From Mycoplasmatota bacterium (GTDB taxonomy: Bacteria; Bacillota_I; Bacilli_A; Izemoplasmatales; Izemoplasmataceae): DNA of 38,253 nucleotides. Position 1 is the stretch's first letter; every line of letters starts with the position of its first letter. The translations under genes and the position numbers were made by a program. This document shows, in pieces, positions 1-7,358 of this stretch. The stretch covers positions 1-38,253 of the forward strand of contig JAUVLT010000011.1 of NCBI GenBank assembly GCA_030600605.1. The letters run 5' to 3'. The notes below the pieces were generated by a model that had not been told where the DNA came from, made no database searches, and saw nothing but the letters and a program-made list of their open reading frames with translations.

Positions 1-1508
1 TCTTTAGTGGTAACAGTAAATCCTTCTTCATCCCATGCATAAGTATTTAGTATATTTGTGTCTTCATCAAACCACTGTGTTCCAGAAACCGGATCATCTG
101 GTTCTTCTAGTATAAGAATTTCAATTTCAGCTCCATCCCAAGTATCTGCTGTAACTGCAGTATATAAAGTATCAATGCTTTCATCAAACCACTGTGTTCC
201 TACAAAAATATTAGAATCTGGTTCAATAGTAGGTAATTCTTTTTCATACCATTTTAATTTATAATAAATACTTGTAACTGTTAAATTATCAATAGCTAAT
301 AATTTACTAATATCTTGAATCTGTAAATCTGAAATTTCAATTTCAGTAGGCACAATAACATTTCCCTCGCTAAGTACTTCAATATTTTCTCTAGTAAATC
401 CAATTAATTGAAGTCTACCTGTTTCACTCTCAGGATAATAAGTTGGTGTAAGCCCTGAAAGAAGTATTTCATTTCCTTCAGCTAGTTTTGTAGTAAAATC
501 GTAACCTTTAAATAAATAAACTCCAAATTCTCCATCTTGAATATATGGATGTCCGGCTAAAGTTCTTGAAACGATTCCAGTAATAACTATCTTTTTACCA
601 ACATATAACTCCGGATGAGTAACTAATTCTTCAATTGTAATTTGAACACCTTCTAAGCTGTAATCAAAATCAGGGTCGACTTCCCCCCATATTCGGCGAT
701 CAGTATCTTGAGTTTTAAGTTCAGCTTGATAAAATATCATTTCATATTTTAATCCACCAACACTTTTACTCCCAGTAAGGGCTTCTTCAACAAGTTCAAG
801 GTTTAATAATCTTCCATCATACCAAACCCAAGCTAAATATCTACCATTACTTTCAGTTCTAGTTTCTGCGCCTACGTCCCATTCAAGTACAATTGTTGTT
901 GCATTTTCTAATTTGTCACAAGTAAACAAACTAGCAGCTTTTCCCCAAGGATCAAATTTATAAGTTGATTCAGGAGTATCAATCCCCAAAAATCTAACTG
1001 AAAAACTTGTACCACCCTCAGAAAATATCGCTGTGTCGCCATCTACACATCTTGTAAGTTCTACCTCACCTACCGCATCTGCTATAAAACTTGAATCCTC
1101 ATAAGCAAAGTCAATAGCCAAAGCATCAGTATAATCTGTATTTAGTTCAATATTCTCTGGTTTTTCGAAAGCCAAAACCGTAAAATTAAAACTTTTTGTT
1201 ACTAAAGCATCATTTAATTCTAAAACCACAGTTAAAGAAACAGTTTGATTTCCAACAGTATAATCAGGTCTCGTAACTGTCCCATCAATATCTAAATAAT
1301 CTGGTTTACTAGATGTCCAAGTAACTGTAACATCTTCATTATCCACAACAGGAATAGTTATATTCTCTGTAATCTCAGTTGAATCAATTTCTAACAAAGC
1401 TTTAATTTCGTACAATATTTCATTGTCTGTTTTTGGTTTTTCGATACATCCGGTTAAAGTAAATAGTAGTGTAAATATTACTAAAACCAAAGATATTTTC
1501 TTAAGCAT
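1..1508 (-). CDS. Secreted staphylococcal-nuclease-like lipoprotein (C-terminus beyond window edge)
   Basis: The frame is open from an ATG at 1508 to the window edge, giving 502 codons with the stop outside. The first 21 residues form a lipoprotein signal ending in the lipobox LTGC (Cys21), so the protein should be anchored on the outer face of the membrane. Residues about 27-113 resemble an atrophied bacterial Ig-like domain. Residues about 148-250 are an SNase domain with catalytic positions intact: VDGDT (D156, D158), RFLGIDTPE (R172, E180) and NGR (R223). Residues about 288-380 look like an OB-fold nucleic-acid-binding domain, as in YhcR-type nucleases. The tail carries GTQWFDE twice, 39 residues apart. 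It lies 20 bp after the sugar-binding lipoprotein gene, so it is probably the last gene of that operon. It likely cleaves extracellular DNA or RNA. The start has only a weak SD. Confidence 0.85.
   Translation of the reverse strand, partial: MLKKISLVLVIFTLLFTLTGCIEKPKTDNEILYEIKALLEIDSTEITENITIPVVDNEDVTVTWTSSKPDYLDIDGTVTRPDYTVGNQTVSLTVVLELNDALVTKSFNFTVLAFEKPENIELNTDYTDALAIDFAYEDSSFIADAVGEVELTRCVDGDTAIFSEGGTSFSVRFLGIDTPESTYKFDPWGKAASLFTCDKLENATTIVLEWDVGAETRTESNGRYLAWVWYDGRLLNLELVEEALTGSKSVGGLKYEMIFYQAELKTQDTDRRIWGEVDPDFDYSLEGVQITIEELVTHPELYVGKKIVITGIVSRTLAGHPYIQDGEFGVYLFKGYDFTTKLAEGNEILLSGLTPTYYPESETGRLQLIGFTRENIEVLSEGNVIVPTEIEISDLQIQDISKLLAIDNLTVTSIYYKLKWYEKELPTIEPDSNIFVGTQWFDESIDTLYTAVTADTWDGAEIEILILEEPDDPVSGTQWFDEDTNILNTYAWDEEGFTVTTK
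64..200. repeat. Direct repeat encoding GTQWFDE in the nuclease tail
   Basis: A 20-base stretch at 64-83 recurs identically at 181-200, and the base before each copy also matches. Period is 117 bp (39 codons). Each copy encodes GTQWFDE on the minus strand, which suggests a short C-terminal repeat module in the lipoprotein. Confidence 0.7.
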
Positions 1509-1528
1509 TTTAATCACACTTTCTTTAA

Positions 1529-2965
1529 TTAATTAGCACCTAATTGATATAACATATCTTCAATTGCATCTTGAACATTACTTCCAGCAAAGATTGCTTC
1601 CATTACAATACCAGCTTGTAGTCTAGCACCAGAACTAGTAGTTGCTCCAGCAAAAGCAGGGTCGTATTGGTTGTAACCAAGTTGTAAGAATGCAGCATTA
1701 GCAGTCATTGATTCGTAAATATAATCAGGATCAGGATCATCTAAAAATTCTTGATATACAGTTGATTCATATCCACTATATCTTACAGGAAGATATCCTG
1801 TTAACATAGACCATTTAGCAGTATTTTCAGCATTTGTAATATATTCAATTAATAACCATGCTGCTAATCTTTGAGCATCTGTTGTATCAGACATAATAGC
1901 AATGTTAGGTCCTTGTTGTACAGCAGATAAATGATCTTCTGAATATTGAGGTGTAGGTCCAACAGCTATATCAAATGAACCATCAGCTGGAACATTATAT
2001 GAAATACCAGCAGTAGAACCAACAGTCATACAAACATCTTGATTTAAAAAGTTTGTACTACCATAAGCAGCATTCCAAGCAAGTGGAAGAGCAAATGTAT
2101 TATTTTCAAAACGATCTTGAACATAATTTAACATCGCTAATGTATTTGCATCATCAACTAAAATGTCTCCACTAGTATTTGTATATCCACCGTCCCATTG
2201 ACGAACAGAATTGATGAAGAAGTTTGCTGATGAATCAAAGTTAATTAAATATTCACATTGATTAGCTCCACTTCCGACTAAGATACCAGCTAATGTATCT
2301 AGTTCAGCCCATGTATAAGGCTCATCAACTTTTAAAGCAACGCCTGCAGTTGTTAATGCAGCTGAATTTGCTTCAAAAATAGTTTTATTAATTACTACCA
2401 TTTCAGTAGATTTAGAATATGGTAATGAATACATATATCCACCAGCATATTGTTTATTTTCAGCAACATAAGAATCAATGAAGTCATCTATTTCAATTCC
2501 CCAAGTATCATCTTTAATGAAATCATCTAGCGGGATAACTGCATTTCCGTTTAAGTATCCAGCTACATGATCTGGATATCCAACTAATAATGTTGGAGTT
2601 GCTCCAGCACTAATAGCTAAAATAGTCTTATTACGTAAATCGTCATATCCACCTTGACTTTCAGCATCAACAGTGATATTTGGATAAAGTACTTCAAACT
2701 CATCTATATAATTTTGTAGTAAAGCTCCCTTTGCGTCTCCGTAAACATGCCAGAAAGTAATTGTGATATCTTCTGTAGGCAATTCAGCTAATACATTTAC
2801 TATTCCCGGAGCATCAGGATTGTCAGGATCTACATCCACTAAACAATCAACATGTGTAGGGTAAAGTTCACAATCAACTTCATCTGGTGTATCATCAATG
2901 TGTACACAGCCTGATAAAGCTAATGCGAAAGATCCAACTAATAGTAATGATAAAATCTTTTTCAT
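1529..2965 (-). CDS. Sugar ABC transporter substrate-binding lipoprotein (family 1)
   Basis: Extracellular solute-binding protein of the MalE/UgpB type that delivers a carbohydrate or polyol to the two permeases encoded just upstream. The signal peptide ends in LSGC (Cys20), a lipobox. The mature part starts with ITFWHVYGDAKG and continues through the usual binding-protein fold (TPTLLVGYPDHVAGYL near residue 130, AAWLLIEYITN near 370). Its 478-aa length is slightly above the family norm because of an acidic Asp/Pro-rich linker (residues about 22-55) that probably acts as a tether. AGGAGG lies 8 nt before the ATG. UgpB-like proteins bind glycerophospho-sugars, while others bind oligosaccharides. 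The ligand cannot be named from sequence. Confidence 0.9.
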   Translation of the reverse strand: MKKILSLLLVGSFALALSGCVHIDDTPDEVDCELYPTHVDCLVDVDPDNPDAPGIVNVLAELPTEDITITFWHVYGDAKGALLQNYIDEFEVLYPNITVDAESQGGYDDLRNKTILAISAGATPTLLVGYPDHVAGYLNGNAVIPLDDFIKDDTWGIEIDDFIDSYVAENKQYAGGYMYSLPYSKSTEMVVINKTIFEANSAALTTAGVALKVDEPYTWAELDTLAGILVGSGANQCEYLINFDSSANFFINSVRQWDGGYTNTSGDILVDDANTLAMLNYVQDRFENNTFALPLAWNAAYGSTNFLNQDVCMTVGSTAGISYNVPADGSFDIAVGPTPQYSEDHLSAVQQGPNIAIMSDTTDAQRLAAWLLIEYITNAENTAKWSMLTGYLPVRYSGYESTVYQEFLDDPDPDYIYESMTANAAFLQLGYNQYDPAFAGATTSSGARLQAGIVMEAIFAGSNVQDAIEDMLYQLGAN

Positions 2966-3015
2966 AATTTATTCCTCCTATTTTTTATATAATAATTATA
3001 ATTGCTATAATTCTT

Positions 3016-3936
3016 CTAGCCTTTAATTCCACTTCTTGATACTCCACGCATAATATATTTCTTAAGTAGCAAGAAAACTACTAATAGTGGGAATGTTACA
3101 ATCATGGCCGCAGCCATTTGTTCATTGTATGCTACCCTTCCTGTTAGGTCTAGATAAGCATTTCTTAACCCATTTGTTACTAATCTATATTCGACTTCTT
3201 TAGTAACTAAGTTTGGCCAAATATAAGCACTCCATGTTCCCATTGCATTTAAGATTGTAATTGTAATAATTGTTGGTTTAGCGATAGGAACCATAATTCT
3301 CCATAAGTATTTAAAATCGCTTGTCCCGTCTACCTTAGAAGCTAAATACAACTCATCAGGTATTTGTTTGAACGCTTGCCTTAAGAAGAATATATAAAAT
3401 ATACTTGTCATGAATGGCAATGTTAATGCTAGTAAAGCTTGTCCAAATGTTTGACTAAACGGACTATACCATCCAAGTCTTGAAACTGTAATGTAATTAG
3501 TAATTACGAACATTTCCCCCGGAATCATCATTGTAGAAATAAGAACCATAAAAATTATATCTCTACCTTTAAAATTCAATCTAGCAAAAGCAAATGCCGC
3601 GAATATCGTCGTAAATATTGTACCAACAGTTGAAATTGTAGCAACAATTACCGTATTTAACATATATCTTAGATATGGAGCTGCTTCAAGTGCATTCAAA
3701 TAATTTACAAACATCATATTTTTAAACGATACCCATAATGTTGGCGGAATCTCTGATTCAATTTGATCTAATGTTTTAAGTGATGTTAATATCATCCAGT
3801 AAAATGGGATTAATACTATAATTGCGAAAAACACAATAAATGCATAAATAATTACTTTGCTTATAATTTCTCTTCTTTTACTTTCTTTTATATCAATTTT
3901 TTCTTCTTTTATTATTACTTTATTAATTTTTTCCAT
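3016..3936 (-). CDS. Carbohydrate ABC transporter permease (MalG/UgpE type)
   Basis: Inner-membrane permease of a CUT1 importer, about six transmembrane segments, the first near residues 26-50 after a charged cytoplasmic N-terminus. The cytoplasmic EAA loop that docks on the ATPase is visible around residues 194-222 (ELYLASKVDG, then PIAKP). The length of 306 aa is slightly long for MalG-like proteins owing to the Lys/Glu-rich N-terminal tail. AGGAGGG precedes the ATG by about 6 nt. It follows its partner permease by 10 bp and precedes the binding-protein gene, the usual order for this importer class. Confidence 0.93.
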   Translation of the reverse strand: MEKINKVIIKEEKIDIKESKRREIISKVIIYAFIVFFAIIVLIPFYWMILTSLKTLDQIESEIPPTLWVSFKNMMFVNYLNALEAAPYLRYMLNTVIVATISTVGTIFTTIFAAFAFARLNFKGRDIIFMVLISTMMIPGEMFVITNYITVSRLGWYSPFSQTFGQALLALTLPFMTSIFYIFFLRQAFKQIPDELYLASKVDGTSDFKYLWRIMVPIAKPTIITITILNAMGTWSAYIWPNLVTKEVEYRLVTNGLRNAYLDLTGRVAYNEQMAAAMIVTFPLLVVFLLLKKYIMRGVSRSGIKG

Positions 3937-3946
3937 CTTTACCCTC

Positions 3947-4864
3947 CTAGTAATGAATTCTTTTTTTACTTATCATCATTTGCACACCTGTAAATGATAA
4001 AGTAATTAAGAATAAGATTATTGATGCTGCGGCAGCTTGGCTAATTTTTCCAACTGCATCAGCTTGAGACAAAGAATCATAAACCAATCCTACGATTGTA
4101 ATTAATGAATCTTTAGATAAAGTACCCGGAGGTCTCAATGTAGGACCAAACATTCCGATAATAGTACGGTATGCTTTAAATGCCCCGATAAAAGAAGTTA
4201 TTGTGATATAAGCAATCATTGGTGATAGTAGTGGAACCGTAATTCGAGAGAATACTCTCCATTTTGGAGTGGAATCAACACGAGCAGCATCATAATATTG
4301 TTTATCAATATTTTGAAGTCCCGCTAAGAATACCATTATTTTAAACGCTAATCCACCCCATACTGTGTAAACTAATAAGGCGAACATCGCAGTACTCCAC
4401 GAAGCTCCAAGACCAACCCAGTTAACTGGATCAATACCGAATATTCCTAAAAACATATTAAACAATCCATAATCTTGATGGAATATAAATGCAAATGCCA
4501 TCCCAATAGCTATTGCATTTGTTACATATGGTAAAAAGAATATTGTTTGAAACATTCCTTGAAGCTTTTTAATAGAATTTAGTGCTACCGATATGAATAA
4601 AGCAACCATAACCGATATTGGAACTGAAACAAATACGATTATTGATGTGTTTTTCATTGCTGTTTTAAAGTTTACATCTTGTACTACATCAATAAAGTTT
4701 CCAAACAATGTATATCCTTCTGCGGTCCTATTAAGATATGAATAATTTCTTAGGAACGCTAAATAGAAAGCATTAAATAACGGATAAAATGTAAATACCA
4801 ATAATAATGCCATTGCTGGAAGTAAATATAACCAGGCTTTTAAATTACTTTGTTTTTCTAACAT
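3947..4864 (-). CDS. Carbohydrate ABC transporter permease (MalF/UgpA type)
   Basis: Second membrane subunit of the CUT1 importer, 305 aa with six predicted transmembrane helices beginning at residues 10-35. The EAA loop lies near residues 190-214 (YYDAARVDST, then VPLLSP). The start codon directly abuts the stop of the ATPase gene (TAA-ATG), and the nearest purine-rich SD is about 14 nt away. Translation is therefore probably coupled to the upstream ATPase gene. Forms a heterodimer with the 306-aa permease. Confidence 0.93.
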   Translation of the reverse strand: MLEKQSNLKAWLYLLPAMALLLVFTFYPLFNAFYLAFLRNYSYLNRTAEGYTLFGNFIDVVQDVNFKTAMKNTSIIVFVSVPISVMVALFISVALNSIKKLQGMFQTIFFLPYVTNAIAIGMAFAFIFHQDYGLFNMFLGIFGIDPVNWVGLGASWSTAMFALLVYTVWGGLAFKIMVFLAGLQNIDKQYYDAARVDSTPKWRVFSRITVPLLSPMIAYITITSFIGAFKAYRTIIGMFGPTLRPPGTLSKDSLITIVGLVYDSLSQADAVGKISQAAAASIILFLITLSFTGVQMMISKKRIHY

Positions 4865-5929
4865 TTATTTTATTAATTCTCCTGTTTCAAAATTAAAAAC
4901 AAATAATTTATCAGTTTTAATACTTACTTTCAAAACATCACCTGGTTTAATACGATGTTTTGAATCCACTATAGCTCTGAATGTTTCATTTTCTCTTGTT
5001 GGATCTATAATTATTAGGCTTGTATCTCTACTAATTGTTTCAACCATATCAACAACTAATTCGAAAGTTCCTTTTTCATCAAGAACAAATCCTTCTGGTC
5101 TAATACCGATTACAATTTTTTGGTTTGTTCCTTTAGTTATTCCAATGGCTTTGCCATCTAAAATTACTTTTTTTGTTTTAATTTCTCCTTCAAAAATATT
5201 GATAGGTGGAGTTCCTAAAAACTTTGCACTGAAGAGATTTTCAGGGTAATCATATACATATTGAGGTATTCCAACCTGTCTTTTTTCTCCAAAGTCCATT
5301 AAAACTATTTCGTCACTAATACTCATTGCTTCTTCTTGATCATGTGTAACGAAAATAGTAGTAATACCTGTTTCACGTTGAATACGTTTAATTTCTTCAC
5401 GTGTTTGAAGTCTTAAACGAGCATCTAAGTTACTCAATGGTTCATCTAATAATAAAACACGAGGCTTTTTAACAAGTGCACGAGCAATTGCTACACGTTG
5501 TTGTTGTCCCCCTGATAATTCTTTTGGTTTACGATCCATTAATTCCCCAATACCTACTAAGTTAGCCATTTCCTGTGCTCTAACTAAGGCTTCAGGTTTA
5601 GGCACTTTTATGTTTTCGAGTGGAAACATAATGTTTTGTCTTACAGTCATATGAGGATATAGTGCATAGTTTTGAAATACCAATCCTATCCCTCTATCTT
5701 CAGGAGCAGTATCTGTAACATCTTCTTCACCAAAGAAGATACGTCCACCATTCGGCTTTAATAATCCAGCTATCATATATAATGTAGTCGATTTACCACA
5801 TCCACTAGGTCCTAATAGCCCAACTAACTTTCCTGTTGGAATTGTAATATCTAAGGATTTTACAGCTACTACTTCACTCTTATCCTTTTGTACAAATATT
5901 TTAGTAATATTTTCTAATCTGATTTCCAT
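4865..5929 (-). CDS. Sugar ABC transporter ATP-binding protein (UgpC/MsmK/MalK type)
   Basis: Cytoplasmic ATPase that powers the importer. Walker A is GPSGCGKST (about residues 40-48), followed by the Q-loop VFQNYALYPHM, the signature LSGGQQQR, Walker B VLLLDEPLSNLD and the switch His in FVTHDQEEA. The C-terminal third is the TOBE/OB regulatory domain typical of MalK-like proteins. An upstream in-frame ATG at 5935 sits only 2 nt after AGGAG, whereas the ATG at 5929 has 8 nt, so the shorter 354-aa form is preferred. It is the first gene of the operon. MsmK-like ATPases can serve several importers. Confidence 0.93.
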   Translation of the reverse strand: MEIRLENITKIFVQKDKSEVVAVKSLDITIPTGKLVGLLGPSGCGKSTTLYMIAGLLKPNGGRIFFGEEDVTDTAPEDRGIGLVFQNYALYPHMTVRQNIMFPLENIKVPKPEALVRAQEMANLVGIGELMDRKPKELSGGQQQRVAIARALVKKPRVLLLDEPLSNLDARLRLQTREEIKRIQRETGITTIFVTHDQEEAMSISDEIVLMDFGEKRQVGIPQYVYDYPENLFSAKFLGTPPINIFEGEIKTKKVILDGKAIGITKGTNQKIVIGIRPEGFVLDEKGTFELVVDMVETISRDTSLIIIDPTRENETFRAIVDSKHRIKPGDVLKVSIKTDKLFVFNFETGELIK

Positions 5930-5966
5930 TCTCATCTCTCCTAAATCATAAAGTTTTTAACACTAT

Positions 5967-5972
5967 ATTATA
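5967..5972 (-). promoter_or_regulatory. Putative -10 box for the ABC importer operon
   Basis: TATAAT on the minus strand about 37 nt before the first ATPase start. The -35 region 17 bp upstream reads TTTTAA, a poor match. No operator repeat was recognised nearby. Confidence 0.45.
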
Positions 5973-6069
5973 CTACAAAAAAGATAGATTTAAAATATAT
6001 ATTTACAAAAATATATAACAATAATTTTTATATGAAAAATATTTAAATTGTCTAAAAATTACAAATAAA

Positions 6070-6091
6070 AAAGACGAAATCTCTCGTCTTT
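6070..6091 (-). terminator. Rho-independent terminator after the 82-aa membrane protein
   Basis: 8-bp stem AAAGACGA/TCGTCTTT with a 6-nt loop. On the minus strand it is followed by a T-rich tract, just past the stop of the small membrane protein gene. Confidence 0.85.
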
Positions 6092-6095
6092 ATTA

Positions 6096-6344
6096 TTAGA
6101 TTATTCCATCTAAAAAGCCACCGCTATACAAGAACCATAGCCCGCCAAGAATTAAAAATACAATAATAATTTTAGATAATTTTTTAACTAGTTCAAATGT
6201 TCCTAAAATTACAATTATTCCCCCTACTAACAAACCTACGATTTGTTCAAGAATTCCTAAGTTATTAATAAAATCAAATCCTGAGTTAATAATATCTTGC
6301 ATAGGAATAAGCCCTTCAATTGTTTCTATAATTCCATCAAACAT
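6096..6344 (-). CDS. Small two-helix membrane protein, function unknown
   Basis: 82-aa hydrophobic protein of unrecognised family. After an N-terminal segment (MFDGIIETIEGLI) there are two likely transmembrane stretches, about residues 30-52 and 56-76, separated by a short basic turn (KKLSK). An in-frame GTG nine bases upstream lies inside the SD (GAGAGGTGG), so the ATG at 6344 is the better start. The gene has its own extended -10 promoter and its own terminator, so it appears to be an independent unit downstream of recR. Its place after recR recalls bofA in Bacillus, but the sequence does not look like BofA. Confidence 0.7.
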   Translation of the reverse strand: MFDGIIETIEGLIPMQDIINSGFDFINNLGILEQIVGLLVGGIIVILGTFELVKKLSKIIIVFLILGGLWFLYSGGFLDGII

Positions 6345-6393
6345 AATACCCACCTCTCAATGTAAGTTTTATACATACTTTTAATTTACTTCT

Positions 6394-6399
6394 ATTATA
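6394..6399 (-). promoter_or_regulatory. Extended -10 promoter of the small membrane protein
   Basis: Minus strand TGGTATAAT, a TGn-extended -10, about 50 nt before the ATG. The -35 is weak (TAAATT). Confidence 0.5.
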
Positions 6400-6438
6400 C
6401 CAAAAAACATGTGAATAATTTATGAATTTTAAAAAATA

Positions 6439-7038
6439 TTATAATTTCCTTCTACCTTCGAGTGCTTTTGATATAGTTATTTCATCTGCATATTCAATAT
6501 TTCCGCCTGCAGGTATACCGTGTGCAATTCTTGTAACAAGGATTGTAGAGTCTTGTAGTAACCTACTTATATACTGTGCAGTTGTTTCTCCTTCATTGCT
6601 TAAATTTGTAGCTAAAATAACTTCTTTAATTGTTTCATCTTTTAACCTTACTAACAAACCTTTAATATTTATATCTTCAGGACCAATTCCATCACTTGGT
6701 GATATTGCTCCATTTAAAACGTGGTATAGTCCATGATATTTATTTGTTTTTTCCATTACAATTAAATCTTTTGCCTCTTCAATTACTATAATGGTACTTT
6801 TATCTCTTGATTGATCTTTACATATATAACAAGGATCAGTATCGGTAATATTTCCACAAATTGGGCACTTGAAAATATCTTCTTTAATCCTTAAGTAAGC
6901 ATCAACTATTTCATCAATAGCTTCATCATTTAAACGATTCACAGTATATAAAGCAAAACGTTCAGCTGTCTTTCTCCCAACACCTGGATATTTGCGTAAT
7001 GCTTCAATTAATTTATCTATTGCATCTGGATATCGCAT
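6439..7038 (-). CDS. recR: Recombination mediator RecR
   Basis: RecR works with RecF/RecO to load RecA at single-strand gaps. The protein has the full 199-aa length. The helix-hairpin-helix lies near residues 10-30 (KYPGVGRKTAERFAL), then a four-cysteine zinc finger (C58, C61, C70, C73; CPIC...CYIC), then a Toprim domain from about residue 81 with the conserved GIGPEDI stretch. AAGGAAGTGA precedes the ATG by about 5 nt. It forms the conserved dnaX-ybaB-recR operon, and recF lies elsewhere in the window near the origin. Confidence 0.97.
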   Translation of the reverse strand: MRYPDAIDKLIEALRKYPGVGRKTAERFALYTVNRLNDEAIDEIVDAYLRIKEDIFKCPICGNITDTDPCYICKDQSRDKSTIIVIEEAKDLIVMEKTNKYHGLYHVLNGAISPSDGIGPEDINIKGLLVRLKDETIKEVILATNLSNEGETTAQYISRLLQDSTILVTRIAHGIPAGGNIEYADEITISKALEGRRKL

Positions 7039-7050
7039 ATAGTCACTTCC

Positions 7051-7356
7051 TTAAAATAGGCCATTCATTCCTCCGCCAGTGAATTCTGACATAACACTTT
7101 CTGTTTCTTCATCTATTTTCTTAATACAGTCATTTACTGCTGCAACAATTGTATCTTGAAGCATTTCTAAATCATCAGGTGATTCAATTGCTTCTGGATT
7201 AATAGTTATATTTGTCATTTTGCGGTCTCCGGTAAACTCAACCTTAATAATTTGTCCTCCAGCACTACCGTAAAAAGTAGAAGCTTCTAACTCTTTTTGA
7301 GCTTGAACCATATCTTTTTGCATTTTTTGTAATTTTTTAATCATTCCTGGGTTCAT
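7051..7356 (-). CDS. YbaB/EbfC family nucleoid-associated protein
   Basis: 101-aa dimeric DNA-binding protein of the YbaB/EbfC family. The N-terminal helix is rich in Lys/Gln (MIKKLQKMQKDMVQAQKELE), followed by the conserved beta strand region around VEFTGDRKMTNI and a C-terminal helix ending in a flexible Gly-rich tail (GGGMNGLF). The gene starts 2 bp after the dnaX stop with SD AAGGGAG, and recR follows 12 bp later. This is the standard order across bacteria. The protein is thought to influence nucleoid structure; its precise role here is unknown. Confidence 0.95.
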   Translation of the reverse strand: MNPGMIKKLQKMQKDMVQAQKELEASTFYGSAGGQIIKVEFTGDRKMTNITINPEAIESPDDLEMLQDTIVAAVNDCIKKIDEETESVMSEFTGGGMNGLF

Positions 7357-7358
7357 TA

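Noticed and set aside
58-264. Plus-strand open frame of 68 codons at the left edge
   Set aside because: It is antisense to the nuclease lipoprotein, whose SNase motifs and lipobox show which strand codes.
2966-3015. Possible promoter or processing hairpin before the solute-binding protein gene
   Set aside because: AT-rich TATAAT-like strings occur but no -35, and the short ATTATA/TATAAT pairing is weak; it is likely just an intra-operon gap.
6096-6344. Possible bofA, given the dnaX-ybaB-recR context
   Set aside because: The sequence lacks BofA-like features and the helix arrangement differs; synteny alone is not enough.
6422-6736. Plus-strand open frame opposite recR
   Set aside because: Lies antisense to a fully conserved recR; no SD or family resemblance.
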